Position numbers and translations under genes: made by a program. 64,000 nt of DNA, from NCBI GenBank assembly GCA_964017145.1, contig OZ024841.1:3596001-3660000 (forward strand), given 5' to 3'. The notes below the pieces were generated by a model. The model saw nothing but the letters and a program-made list of their open reading frames with translations. It did no database searches and had not been told where the DNA came from. The first letter of the stretch is position 1. Every line of letters starts with the position of its first letter. Origin of the DNA: Agrocybe praecox. Taxonomy: Eukaryota > Basidiomycota > Agaricomycetes > Agaricales > Agrocybaceae. Positions 1-10,313 of the stretch are shown here, piece by piece.

Positions 1-663
1 AGGGAAACAGACTCAACAGAAGCGAAAGCGACGAAGCGGGGATGGAAGAATGAAGCTAAGAGGCATTAGCCCAGAAGACGCAAAGGAGAGGGAATCATTG
101 ATGGAAGATTGTACATTGGCAAACGGGTATACATCAAGCGATATGCGAGTTGGACCACAGATTGCACGTATCGATCGTCTTGATAAAAGGTATATGGTTG
201 GTGTGTGCATTGGGAAAAGGACACGACGACGGGACAACGGTACAGATGGGACGATCAATAAGTAGAGGAGCCAAGGCATGCACACGACAGCAGACAGATA
301 GGGGGCGTAAACAAAAAGGTGAAGATGGAAGGGAAGAGAACACAAAGAAAATAAAAGTGTTGGGGACGCAGGGACAGGTTTGGTGACGGAAGGGGTGGCA
401 GGTGGCTGAAAGGGTATCATAATCGCGCCGAGGAAACAGAGGAAGAACGACGGGAGTGCAGGGACACTGCAGGCGTAAGGTGACCACGGGACGGACACGT
501 ACGATCGACGAATAGGAGCCACGGAGAGTGTGTCGAATGGAAAATAATTAATAACTAATCGCAGAAGAGAAAATTTGAATATTGAAATGGACCTGGGACC
601 GCCAATAGAATGCATGAATGATGAGTGAACGATCCGAACGAACGGTACGGTCCCGAACGTTTT
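1..663. repeat. tail of a preceding array unit (unit 0)
   Basis: Purine-rich plus strand with no credible gene. The stretch around 100-150 (a gtacattgg...gtatacatcaagcgatat pattern) recurs near 11,330, 31,410 and 53,410. The stretch around 240-330 (gatgggacgatcaataag, then a catgcacacgacagc block) recurs near 11,920, 42,490 and 54,120. It therefore corresponds to the last ~1.5 kb of the tandem units described below. This implies the array continues to the left of the window. Confidence 0.7.
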
Positions 664-2478
664 GATCCGAACCATAACCCGATATGGCATCGCGTATGTT
701 CGTCTTATTCTGTCTCTGCTTCCTCTCCCTCAAATCTTTCGTCCTTGGCATTAATGATTTCTGAATTCTACGCGTCCGTTTGTTACACGGAGGTTTTGTT
801 GGAGACAGCGATAATCGGGGGACGCCAGCGGAATGGAATTGAAGGAAACATTGTTGATAGCGGCGGATGTACGTACTGAGTGCGTATGGCTTTTTGGTGC
901 GTGTCGTCCTTCGTTCTCTGTACGCTGGTCTGTCAAAGTTTCTAGAGATGGACCCCCTTCTCCGTTTTTCCTTTCCCTCTCTTGACTCTTCGTTCAGAAT
1001 TTCTGTCTCATGGTCCCACTTCAGCTTACTGGCGTCCTTTTCCACAATCATGCATTGGCATTCCATTCTCTCCCTGAGGCCCTCTCTTCCCCTGCTATAA
1101 ACGTTGTGCATCTCCCATCTCACCTTCCATGTCTCGAACTATCAGCACCACCTCAACATCTGAAGTACGGAATGATACACATCTGTAGGGCCATTGGAGA
1201 AGGTATTGGAAATATTCTAAGCACGAACATGAAACAAACTAAACTCAACTTGAATGGAAGGAAACATTGTTAGCGACTTACGGCGTGTACGCACTGGGTT
1301 TTTGTACTGGTGCGTCTTGCTTATCACATTTTTCGACTGTGATATCAGTCACCAACCCTCTCCATTCTTTTCCCTCTGTCTCAGAGGTACGAATCCATTG
1401 TTTGTTCCGTCCTTCTCTCGCTCACTCTCCGCCTCTCCAAACCTCTCCGCCCCCCTTTACAACTGACGAACTGACACCACGAATTGCCAAGAGCAATTGG
1501 AAATAGACGAATACACGCTTAATACACGCTACCTTGGATTGATGCAATGACTGTGTTATATCAGACACTGTTTCTTTTGTCCTCGCGCCTCCCAATTCTA
1601 GCACATTTCTCTTGATCTGATCACTTCTTTCCCTCGCCTTTTCCGTTTTGCCTCTGGGTTTCCTTTCCTTTCCTCACAATTTCCCTCCCATCGTCACCTC
1701 ACGTCCGCTTGCATCCCCCCGTTAACAATGTATCTAAGGTGACCGGTTGACCTACCATTACCTGCCTTTACACGCCATCCAGCCTCTCGCCTCTTTTCTC
1801 TCTTTTCTTTCGCCTTCCGTCTCTAGAGCTCTCATATCCCAGATCACAGTGCATGGCATTCTCCCCCTCTCTCTTCCTTTTCGTGTATTATTCTATGACG
1901 CACCTATTTCCATTACTTTGCTTCCATCTCTTCTCTGTTTGCGTCCATTTTGCATTTTCTTCAGCCCTCTAGGCTTTCCCCCCTCACATGTCTCGTTCTC
2001 TTTCTCGTATCGTTCCTTCCTCGTTATATTTCTTCTCTCTCTCTCCACCCCTCTCCTCCTCTCCTTCGTATCTTTGCTTACAGTACCTCTTGTGTCAACG
2101 ACAACAACACAGACCCCATATACGTACATTAAATTATCCTGCTCTCCCATCAATTCATTCAAATTATGTTGTATGCATGCACGGATGGAAAACACCGGAA
2201 TACCAATATCAATATTACAAAAATACAAGACATGCTTGGATGAATATTTTTGGATTAGAATGAACGGGTGAATGAGAAAATGATGAGTAGAACACAGACG
2301 GGGAACGTCATGAGTAGTGATGACAACAATGGGAGAGAGAGAGAAAGTATGAGAAGGAAGGGCACAAAAGGGTGTGAAAAAAATTATCAATAGAGGGGAA
2401 GGAATGTACAGTATAAAAACAGAAGGGATGGAGCGGAGATGGAAGAATGAAGGTAAGAGGTAAAATCATGAATCTCCA
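664..2478. other. pyrimidine-rich non-coding arm of unit A
   Basis: No gene recognised; the open frames here are low-complexity Ser/Leu/Phe/Pro runs expected of CT-rich sequence. Two degenerate copies of a ggaaacattgttag...tacgcactgg motif lie at ~845 and ~1,258. The arm ends near 2,240, where the 3' flank of NACHT A begins. Equivalent arms are 13,114-15,515, 42,628-44,340 and 54,905-57,668. Confidence 0.6.
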
Positions 2479-2493
2479 TACTGAGTATCAGTA
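2479..2493 (-). other. conserved palindrome 3' of NACHT A
   Basis: TACTGA-GTA-TCAGTA, a perfect 6-bp inverted repeat with a 3-nt loop, lies 37 bp beyond the NACHT A stop codon. The same element follows the other three NACHT copies. It could act in 3'-end formation or mRNA stability; no function is shown. Confidence 0.5.
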
Positions 2494-2529
2494 CATAATG
2501 GATGGATGGAGTACAAAAATGGAATTACT

Positions 2530-5107
2530 TCAATCATCCCCTGAGGTATCAATAGCATCATCTGACCCCACCCCGACGCGATCAAGGTACTTGGCCATTG
2601 CTCGACGTGCCTGATGGCTGAGTTCAGGGAACATCATTGACATCTTTGCAAAACATTTAGTTCTGCAAAGATCAACAAGTACAGGAAACCTGGCTGCTAG
2701 TGGAAGTATCTGAGGAAGATTTTCCAAAAATTCCCTGTATTTGTGCCACAGCTGCTGGTCTGGTTCAAATGGTCTGAGTTTCCATTGTGTTGATTTCCGG
2801 ACAAATTGCACCGGGAAGACTACTCTCCATCCATCCACATTGATGAGCTTTGCATATGGAAGTAATTGGACAGAGTGTCGGTCAAGGCTGTGGAAGTATT
2901 TAGCAACAAGAACAAGTTTGTTTGGCAGGTCGTGCGGTGATGTTCGTCTATGCCACTTCCAGGGACGTGTCTGTTGTTTTTTCCTATCAATCCAATGTAG
3001 TTTAAGGTGCAATTCAGCCTCTTGGTTTGTAAGTGAACCATCAACCAGAAAGGTAAGACAATGGACCAGTGCTTTGGATAATATGAGTGCTTTTTCCTCG
3101 TCATTGAGAGGGATCAGGAATGTGGAATGGAGATTAATTGCCTTAAATGCATGTCCCAGACCTTCTGATGAAACAGCATATGGACCTAGCCTGACCCGAA
3201 GCTGGTTTACAGCAAAGATGAAATGCATTTCCCAATCATTGCTGTATTGCTTGTGAAGTTCAAAGAGGGCCAAGTTGAAAAATGTTAGAGCATGGTTGTG
3301 ATAGATGCCTGCTGCAAGGTGCCCATAAGCCTCCTAAAGAAAGAAAGCCATGTAAATATTTAGCTTCCTATACAAATTGATGTGTAAAAGTTCTTACAAG
3401 ATCAAACATGATTATAAGCAGGTAGTGAAGAAAATTATATTCCACATTTTCCCGAAGCTGTTGTTGAAAAAGACTTTTGCAGTAAAACTCCATGGGGAAA
3501 TTGGTCACAGCAATAAAAAATGCCGCATAACTGGGTTCAAGCCAAGGGGATCCATAGAACAAAGGACTGAGTATAGTTCTATTGTCTGGAGCAGATGGGA
3601 ATCGTGGGCCATTATATCCCTCTAGCAGTACAATGTAGTCAGAATGATAGTATGCTTTTCTGGGATGATGAAAGTCCTGACCTGAGAATATCTCAATTAA
3701 TCGAACAAGATGCCCTGCGTGCATCTCTGCTCGGTTTTTTGCAAGGTCTTTTGACCGGTGTGCATCAAACAGAAAGTCTCCAAAGGACTTGTGAAGCAGA
3801 ACTGCCATTTGATAATCCATCTGTACAATGGCCGTGAGATCGGACAACACAACCTCTGCTGTCCCGTCTTCAAGATTGAGATATACATCAATGTCTGAGG
3901 GAGAAAACTTATCATATAACACAAGGAATGCCATTATATCCACAGAGAGCGCTGGATTGTCTGTGCTATTCAATAAGTGGGTATAAAGAGCATCGAGTTC
4001 AGAGAAAGGAAGGTCTTTGAAAGGAGGGCGGAGGCCAAGCACAGCATCCAGACGCTGATGAGGCCGATGACGGGGAGAGTCGAGATATGCAATTACTGTC
4101 TTTGCGTAGATGAATTGACCTGAAGCCTTGTTCACAAGTGCTGAGACATGCTTGTCAGTAGGCCAGTCATGAGGTATGGAACCCTTGAATTTGTGACCTT
4201 CGCGGAGCTCGGTAAATCGGTCACATAGATAGTGCCTAATATCATCATCCGGATCGTACTCATTCCCAAGGAATATTTTGAACAGCGTCGAGTTCATCTG
4301 TGTCCCACTAAATGTGTTGGAGATGTTGCTTTCCGGACGGCTCAGCACAAGAATGTGAATTGGTATTACGGAAGTGGTAGCGACATGATGTAAGGTGTCC
4401 AATATATCCCGTTGGCTCCCTAGGTCCGCACACTCGTCCAGACCATCCACAACAATCAGTTTGGGTACACTTTGAGGTGAATTGGCATAGCTTGCCAATA
4501 GCGGGTTCATAACAAGGGATTTGAATTGGGTTCGCAAAGACCGCGTAAAAATAAGTGGATCAAAGTCGACAAACTCGGAGACAAGCCTGCGTATATGTGG
4601 ACCTAATGCACAGATCTGATATGAGATTGTTGGTACGACAGATTTGGAGTTATTCCGAGTTGGGTCATTCGTGCCAAAGAAGAAACTGGCGAGCAGTGTT
4701 CCCTCCTCGGCGCAGCGTTCACATACAGTTCTCCCAATCGCAGATTTCCCAGCTCCTGCGGCTCCTGTTACCCACGTGATGAGTTTATCGTGATTTTGTT
4801 GGTCCAATCCTGCAGCCCAGTCCACAAGTGTTTGGATGATTGCGACCCTCGTGCCTGGGTGACATTTCGGAGGATCGACAATGTGTCCCGAGTCGTGCAA
4901 AGCATTGGATGCAACAGCGGCAACCAAACGATCATATCCACCTGAAAAATAATATTGCTTATAGAAGATGTGTGCGCTATATGGTAAGGCGTACATACTA
5001 TTTCTCCCGGTCTGCACATGGGTGGTATTTGTCGTAAATGATCCTCCAGTGATGATGACATTTGAGGACCCAAAGAGAGGTGCAGAGGTGGGTGGTATGT
5101 CAGACAT
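2530..5107 (-). CDS. NACHT-domain STAND NTPase, copy A (intact)
   Basis: Predicted fungal NOD-like (STAND) signalling NTPase. Exons are complement(2530-3333, 3398-4941, 4999-5107), giving 818 aa in one frame with GTATGT/CAG and GTAAGA/TAG introns. The start is the Met of MSDIPP; an upstream in-frame Met at 5161 is not conserved in copy B, where a stop intervenes. Seen: a short Gly/Ser/Thr-rich N-terminus (IITGGSF, about residue 18), Walker A GAAGAGKS at ~96-103, Walker B LIVVDGLDEC at ~198-207, a sensor-like VLSRPESN, and a helical C-terminal region ending with a FPVLVDLCRTKCFAKMS segment. No WD40, ankyrin or TPR repeats follow. In fungi NACHT proteins such as Podospora HET-E act in non-self recognition; that role here is inference. 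It is divergently oriented to the kinase remnant about 2.4 kb away. Confidence 0.85.
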
Positions 5108-7229
5108 GCTCGAGAATCGGCTTGATGTTGAAGTAGGACAAAGAACAGTGTCAAGTAGCAAGTCAAGGCCAATCGTCGTCGCCTCACTGCCTCACGGTGA
5201 ATCGCATTGCCGACCACACGTGCGCAGTTTCCACGGTTAAATATGTCCAAAGCGTGTTGAACTTATAATTGGTCGGGCCAATTTTAGGACGTAAAACTAG
5301 TGTCTTTGGTGTCCCTAATCGATAATTATCAGTGTACAGAAACCTCAAATGTGAGCCCAGGTAAAATATGAGGGTGGAATTGATGTTGTCATCAGGTGCT
5401 ACCAAGTGGTTGTTCTTGAACTTTGAAAATGAAAAAAGGGACTCTGAGAGAATGATAGAACAAAGACGTACGGAAATGCAACTATAGCATATCATGAGGA
5501 AAAATGAGAGCACGGGCACGAGGGAGACTCTCGTATGTACGTGATTTTACAATTGTTTAAGTTTCGGGCCTGATATTTGATGACTGCTAAAGGCGGCAGG
5601 TCCTAGGTTCTTAGAGAGCTGGGCGGAAGCACCGAAAGATGAAGCGGAGAGCTGAAACTGAAAGTCGACAGATAAGAGATAAAGACGAGACGAGACGACG
5701 CCTCACAATTAAGTCTTCAATGTGCGTCGTTTAAGGTTCATATATACGCATACTAGAGGCGAACACTTTGAACAAAGACAGAAGTGATTCACTGCATCTA
5801 GGTCTACACATGAAATGGATACCGCTGGAATACGAAGGGAAGACGGAAGAGAAGAGAGGAAGAGGAAGAGAAATAAAGGGGCGGAAAGGAAAGGAAAAGC
5901 GGACAAGCAAGTAGTAAAGTGAGAAAATGTCATCGGAAAAGTGGGAATTGAGAAAGGGGAGCAGAAAGGAAGACGATGTTTAGTTGTCAGAGTTATAAAG
6001 CGTGGATGGGGGTAAGTATAAGAGGGTAGAGGAGGGAGCGCGTGAGTTAATTCGGGTACGTGAAATACAATGGATCTTGAATGATACGCAGGCGAGCCAG
6101 AGGAGGAACTTCGAGATGGCCGACGAAAGACTAGAGATGGGAAATGTGAGCGTCGAGATACAGACCTGAGCAACATGATCCGTACGAGCACGACAGAGTT
6201 CTTTTCACTGTACGTAAATATACAATTGTTCGACGTCCAACTGAATGTGAGATAGGTGCGTGAGGTCGCAGAAGGAGCGAGAAAGCTGGATACAGGAGCG
6301 AACAGGAAAAACGAGGAGAAGCAGAGGCAGTGATTGGAATGGAATGGAAGGTGAAGAACGATATAGAAGCCTAGACAGACAACGTAGAGATAAGGTGGCA
6401 AAAACGAACAGATTCAATGAAATGGAAAGGGATTGAGTGAGAGAGAGAGGAATGGAAAGTAAGGGAACAGAGAGTACGGTAGGGGGCGGAGGAAGCATAG
6501 AAAAAGATGGGTACAGACAGAACAAACGGAAGCAACAGAGAGAGGATATGGAATGAATGTAAGATGCTATCGAAAAAGAGCCACGAAAGAGAGCCAATGA
6601 TCGATAGAAAAGTCGCACAACAGCCACCAGGTACGTGTTAGAAGATATGTGAACTGAACCACAGATTGTATGTAACATTTTGAAGAAAAGTAATGGGAAA
6701 AAGAGACGCTATGGAGAAGGAAAGGATTGATGCGGACGCGGTTGCATAGGAGGAAAATGAGAAAGAACTGTTCGAAAGGGAGAGACGATGAATCATAAAG
6801 ACAAGGAGTAGAGTAATAGCAGAGAAGAATGAAGCCGACTAACGACATACCGTTTAAAAGGCCATTGACCAGAAACCCAAGCAAGAGCGGGATGTTCGAG
6901 CTCGGTGGAAGGAAAACGCGCACAACGAGAGGGTTACCACAATAGGAGGAAGTAAAAAATTAGAATGGAAGAGAAAGAACGACAACAGAGTGGAAAGAGA
7001 GGTCATAGAGGGGAGGGCGGTAGACAAAAAAATATAGTGGAAGGGACGGTGAACGGAGAGGAATGACGCCGATGAACAACAAACGTTCAAGATATCATTG
7101 ACCAGAGACCGGAGCACGCTTAGAGCGGGGTGAACGTTTACGAAAACGGAGAGAACACACCAAACAGCGGCGAATAGGACTTATAGACGATGAAAGGACA
7201 GAACAGTCCGACGGAAATATGCGGGTTTT
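5108..7229. other. purine-rich intergenic arm of unit A (5' side of NACHT A)
   Basis: The first ~500 bp (5,108-5,700) are nearly identical to 46,990-47,580 and probably hold the NACHT promoter. From 5,700 the plus strand is strongly AG-rich with no credible gene; open frames on the minus strand are Ser/Leu/Phe runs. The sequence around 6,850-6,900 (accgtttaaaaggccattgac) recurs in unit C at ~48,935. Confidence 0.5.
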
Positions 7230-7247
7230 GATCCGAACCCTAACCCG
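7230..7247 (+). repeat. half-unit motif with telomere-like core (A2)
   Basis: GATCCGAACCCTAACCCG contains CCCTAACCC, one and a half copies of the TTAGGG-type telomere repeat. Other occurrences are 664 (ACCATAACCC variant), 13,114, 32,072, 42,628 (CCCTAAGCC variant), 49,331 and 54,905. There are two per complete unit, all in the plus orientation. Confidence 0.7.
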
Positions 7248-7555
7248 ACATGGCATCACTTACGTTCGTATCCGACCATAACTTCGTCTGTTTCCCTCCT
7301 GTTCCTCGACTCTTTTCTTCAAGTTGAATTCTACGCGTCAAGTTGCTCAATGGGCCTGTCACTCTGCAAGAGTTATTAAAGGATCGAAGTGGACATTGAA
7401 CGAAATGAAACGCGTAACATAACGACGCAAATGGACTCAGAGGGTTCTGAGGGGGGATGGAACTTGAAGCTTGAAGCTTGAAGGACAAAGTGATATGGGA
7501 GTGAGCCGGAGAGAGATGAACGAGAAACGCGGAACTGATATACGGCAGCCATCGT

Positions 7556-10313
7556 ATGGTTTTCGAGCCCAGTGTAAGTCCATCCATGTCTGGTCTATCT
7601 CTATCACACCCAACGACCCACTTCGCTTGCAGCGCACCAATATTCTTCCTCAAGTCGTTCTCACTCACTCACTGGCGGTGGCGGCGATGCAGGAGGACGA
7701 CACACGTGCCACGCCGTGCCAATACCCCCAACACAGAGCCCACCAGCGCCTCCAAGCTCATCCTATAGGTGCCAACAGAAACGCGCCACTCTTCGGGCCA
7801 GCGGGATCACCAGCAAAGGCAGCCAGCGACCGCACATCCCGACTCGAATCAGTCCGGCGGGAATGCGAATGCAGCAGCGCTTGCCCAGGTACCCATATCG
7901 GATGTTTATGCGCACCCAGCTGCCCTAGCTCACGCGGCTGCTCATCCACGCCTAACCATCCCAAAATCTGGGCCGTATTTGTTCCTGCAGACCAAAGGTA
8001 TGTTTTCTCACTCCTCTCCTTTCTTTTCCTCTGGGATGGTCTAAGGCCCGTGGGCCATCCCTTGCGTTCAACGCTATCAACCGCGAATAAATATATTTTA
8101 ATTTATTTTGTCCTAAATTTCCATTTGCAACTATTTCTTTTTGTTTCTTTTTCTATTTACGCATCGCTGCCATCGTTCTTTACAAATTTATTTTACTCAC
8201 TAATCTTCCCTCCATTCGCAGACGCTCAAATCGTCTGACTATTCGGCGTCATCAAAACCGACAAATACATCGGGATCATCCTCGAATACACTTTTGGGGG
8301 TGAAATATTCGACCACATCCTTGTGCACCGATACCTGGACGAAAAAGATGCAGCCAAACTCTTCTCCCAACTCATCTCGGGTGTCTGGTGCACCCACCAG
8401 GAAGAGTATCGTGTATCGTAGAGCGCAGAGCCATCGTTTGGGGGTGAGAAGCGAGAGGTCTGCGTCGTCCAATGCCGTCCCGCCGATTGTTATCACCGCC
8501 GTCGTTGGTCAGACCAGCACCACTCTACCCACGCCCACTCACAATCTTTCGCCGACCTGAATACCCCTACGAAGTTCGCCTTCGTCACCCGTTGCTGGCG
8601 TCGTCGGCGACCCATCCGTATCGTTCCTCACCTCTCCGCCACTTTCTGTCGTTTCCAAGCCGGCTGGCAATAAACCTCAGCCAGGTACACCGCAGAATAT
8701 GGAACGTTCAGGCATGCCATCCAGGTCGATTGCTATTCGAAGCCGAAGGAACGAAGGAGGCAGCCGAGTGGGGGTAGGCTCAAGGAGCCACTAATTCAAG
8801 GAAGGAGAAGGGGGGGCACAAACAGAGTTTCACGGATGAGAAGGCTATACCTGGCCTACCTCCTTCAGCAACATCAGCGTCATCACCAGCACCGCAAGCT
8901 TATCGCGCACCTGCGTTTCCGAGTGCAGGAAGTCTAGCATCGATAGGATCAGCTTGGGGAAGGTCTTCGCTGGCAAAGACGCTGGGGCCAACGCGAAGGA
9001 GGGTACTGGACGTCCGAGCATACCTAGCACTACGTCGGGCGCGTCTCAGCCTGATTCGTCCATGGATTGTTCGAACGACGGAGAGAAGACGGAAAAGCCA
9101 AAGGAGGAGGGGGAAGGGGAGGGGAGGGAGGAGAAGGAAAGGGGAAAAAATACAAGTGGAAAGAGGAACATGCTTACGGGTGTGGTTGAGCCTCTCAGCA
9201 GGCCCGTTAGGAGTTGGTTTCGGAACCAGTGGACGCCGATGAGCTCTGTATCCTGAGGATGGTACCACTACCGTACTAGCTGCAGCCGAGAACCCCAACG
9301 CCAGTTTACAACCACCACCAATCCCCGCGTCTATGCACAGCTACACGCTCGACGTCCACGAACTCGAACGTGACTGCGTCGTTATTAAACTCTGCTGCAT
9401 TATCAACCAGCCGGGCGAGAAGGGTGGAAAGGAACAACAGAGCCTACGCTCAGCTGCGTATGCATCATAGTGCTGTGGATCAGACTGGCCGGAGGTTTTG
9501 GTCCATGCGAGGAAGATGCTCGAAGGCATGGGTATCGATGCGCAGGTGGAGAGCGAGTATGAGGTTAGGGATTTTAGGGCGAAGAAGAGGAAGGATGCGG
9601 TCATCGCTCCGTCAGGTTCGGCTGCTGAAGGGCACGAAGGAGGAAAATTGACAGGATTGGCTGTGGTTGCCATGATGGGCAGTGCAGCTTCCAAGGGCGT
9701 CAAGAGTTCTTCCCACATCAGCAGCAGCGTCATCCCATGGCCCCTCAAACAAACTGGCATTCGATGATAAACATTCCGTTGTCGATGGCGAGCCTCTGCC
9801 CTCGACTGGTGGGCGTATAGTATCTTCCAGCGTCGGTCCTATCGCACCTGTTATGTCACCTGGACAGGGAGCATTCCCTTTCACCGCTGGCTTTGTCTCT
9901 GCCGCGGTCAGACCGGCATATGGCGATCCATCGCAGGACGCTGGGGGTGAAGCTTGAAGTGCGGTTCAGCGTCGAGCTGACAAGGTTGGATAGGCCGAAC
10001 GATACATATAGCTTGACTATGGACGGTTCAAAGGACATTTGAGGAGTTATGGGTTTCTGTATGACGCGTTGAGGCAGTACGTGTTCTTTTCTTCTTCTTT
10101 GTTTTTCTTCTTGTTTTTCTTTTTCTTTCTTCTTCGTTCATTTCGATCCGCGTTTGCTGCTGCTGTCGAGACCGAGTTCGTACACCATAACCACCCGGCA
10201 TCTTCTCAACTTCCCTTTCTCGTGTTCTCACCCCTTATCTGGGTCGTCGAACATGCAAACTGATTATTTCCCCCTCTTACAGGTGTGCGGACCTTTCTGC
10301 TGCTCATGCCTAG
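7556..10313 (+). pseudogene. KA1-domain CAMKL-type Ser/Thr kinase remnant, unit A
   Basis: Decayed multi-exon protein kinase, best matched from memory to the KIN1/KIN4 (MARK/PAR-1-like) fungal group. Seen in order: a Pro/Ala-rich N-terminus ending in IPKSGPYLFLQT just before a gtatgt intron (~7,960-8,000); a catalytic-domain piece at 8,239-8,400 reading VIKTDKYIGIILEYTFGGE and FDHILVHRYLDEKDAAKLF; a Ser/Pro-rich linker; and a C-terminal KA1-like end (VRFSVELTRLDR near 9,960, then RSYGFLYDALR at ~10,040, intron, CADLSAAHA stop at 10,313). The glycine-rich loop and the HRD and DFG motifs are absent or scrambled, and frame changes and stops occur in several places (for example directly after the catalytic piece and within KA1). 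It is not expected to make an active kinase. Confidence 0.7.

Noticed and set aside
1747..2271. 174-aa plus-strand frame in the pyrimidine-rich arm
   Set aside because: Low-complexity Leu/Ser/Phe composition from CT-rich sequence; not conserved as a frame in units B, C or D.
5709..7117. Several minus-strand open frames of 80-230 aa in the AG-rich arm
   Set aside because: They are Ser/Leu/Phe/Pro runs caused by the purine-rich plus strand. They overlap each other in different frames, and the same composition gives similar frames in all arms. No domain or splice logic.
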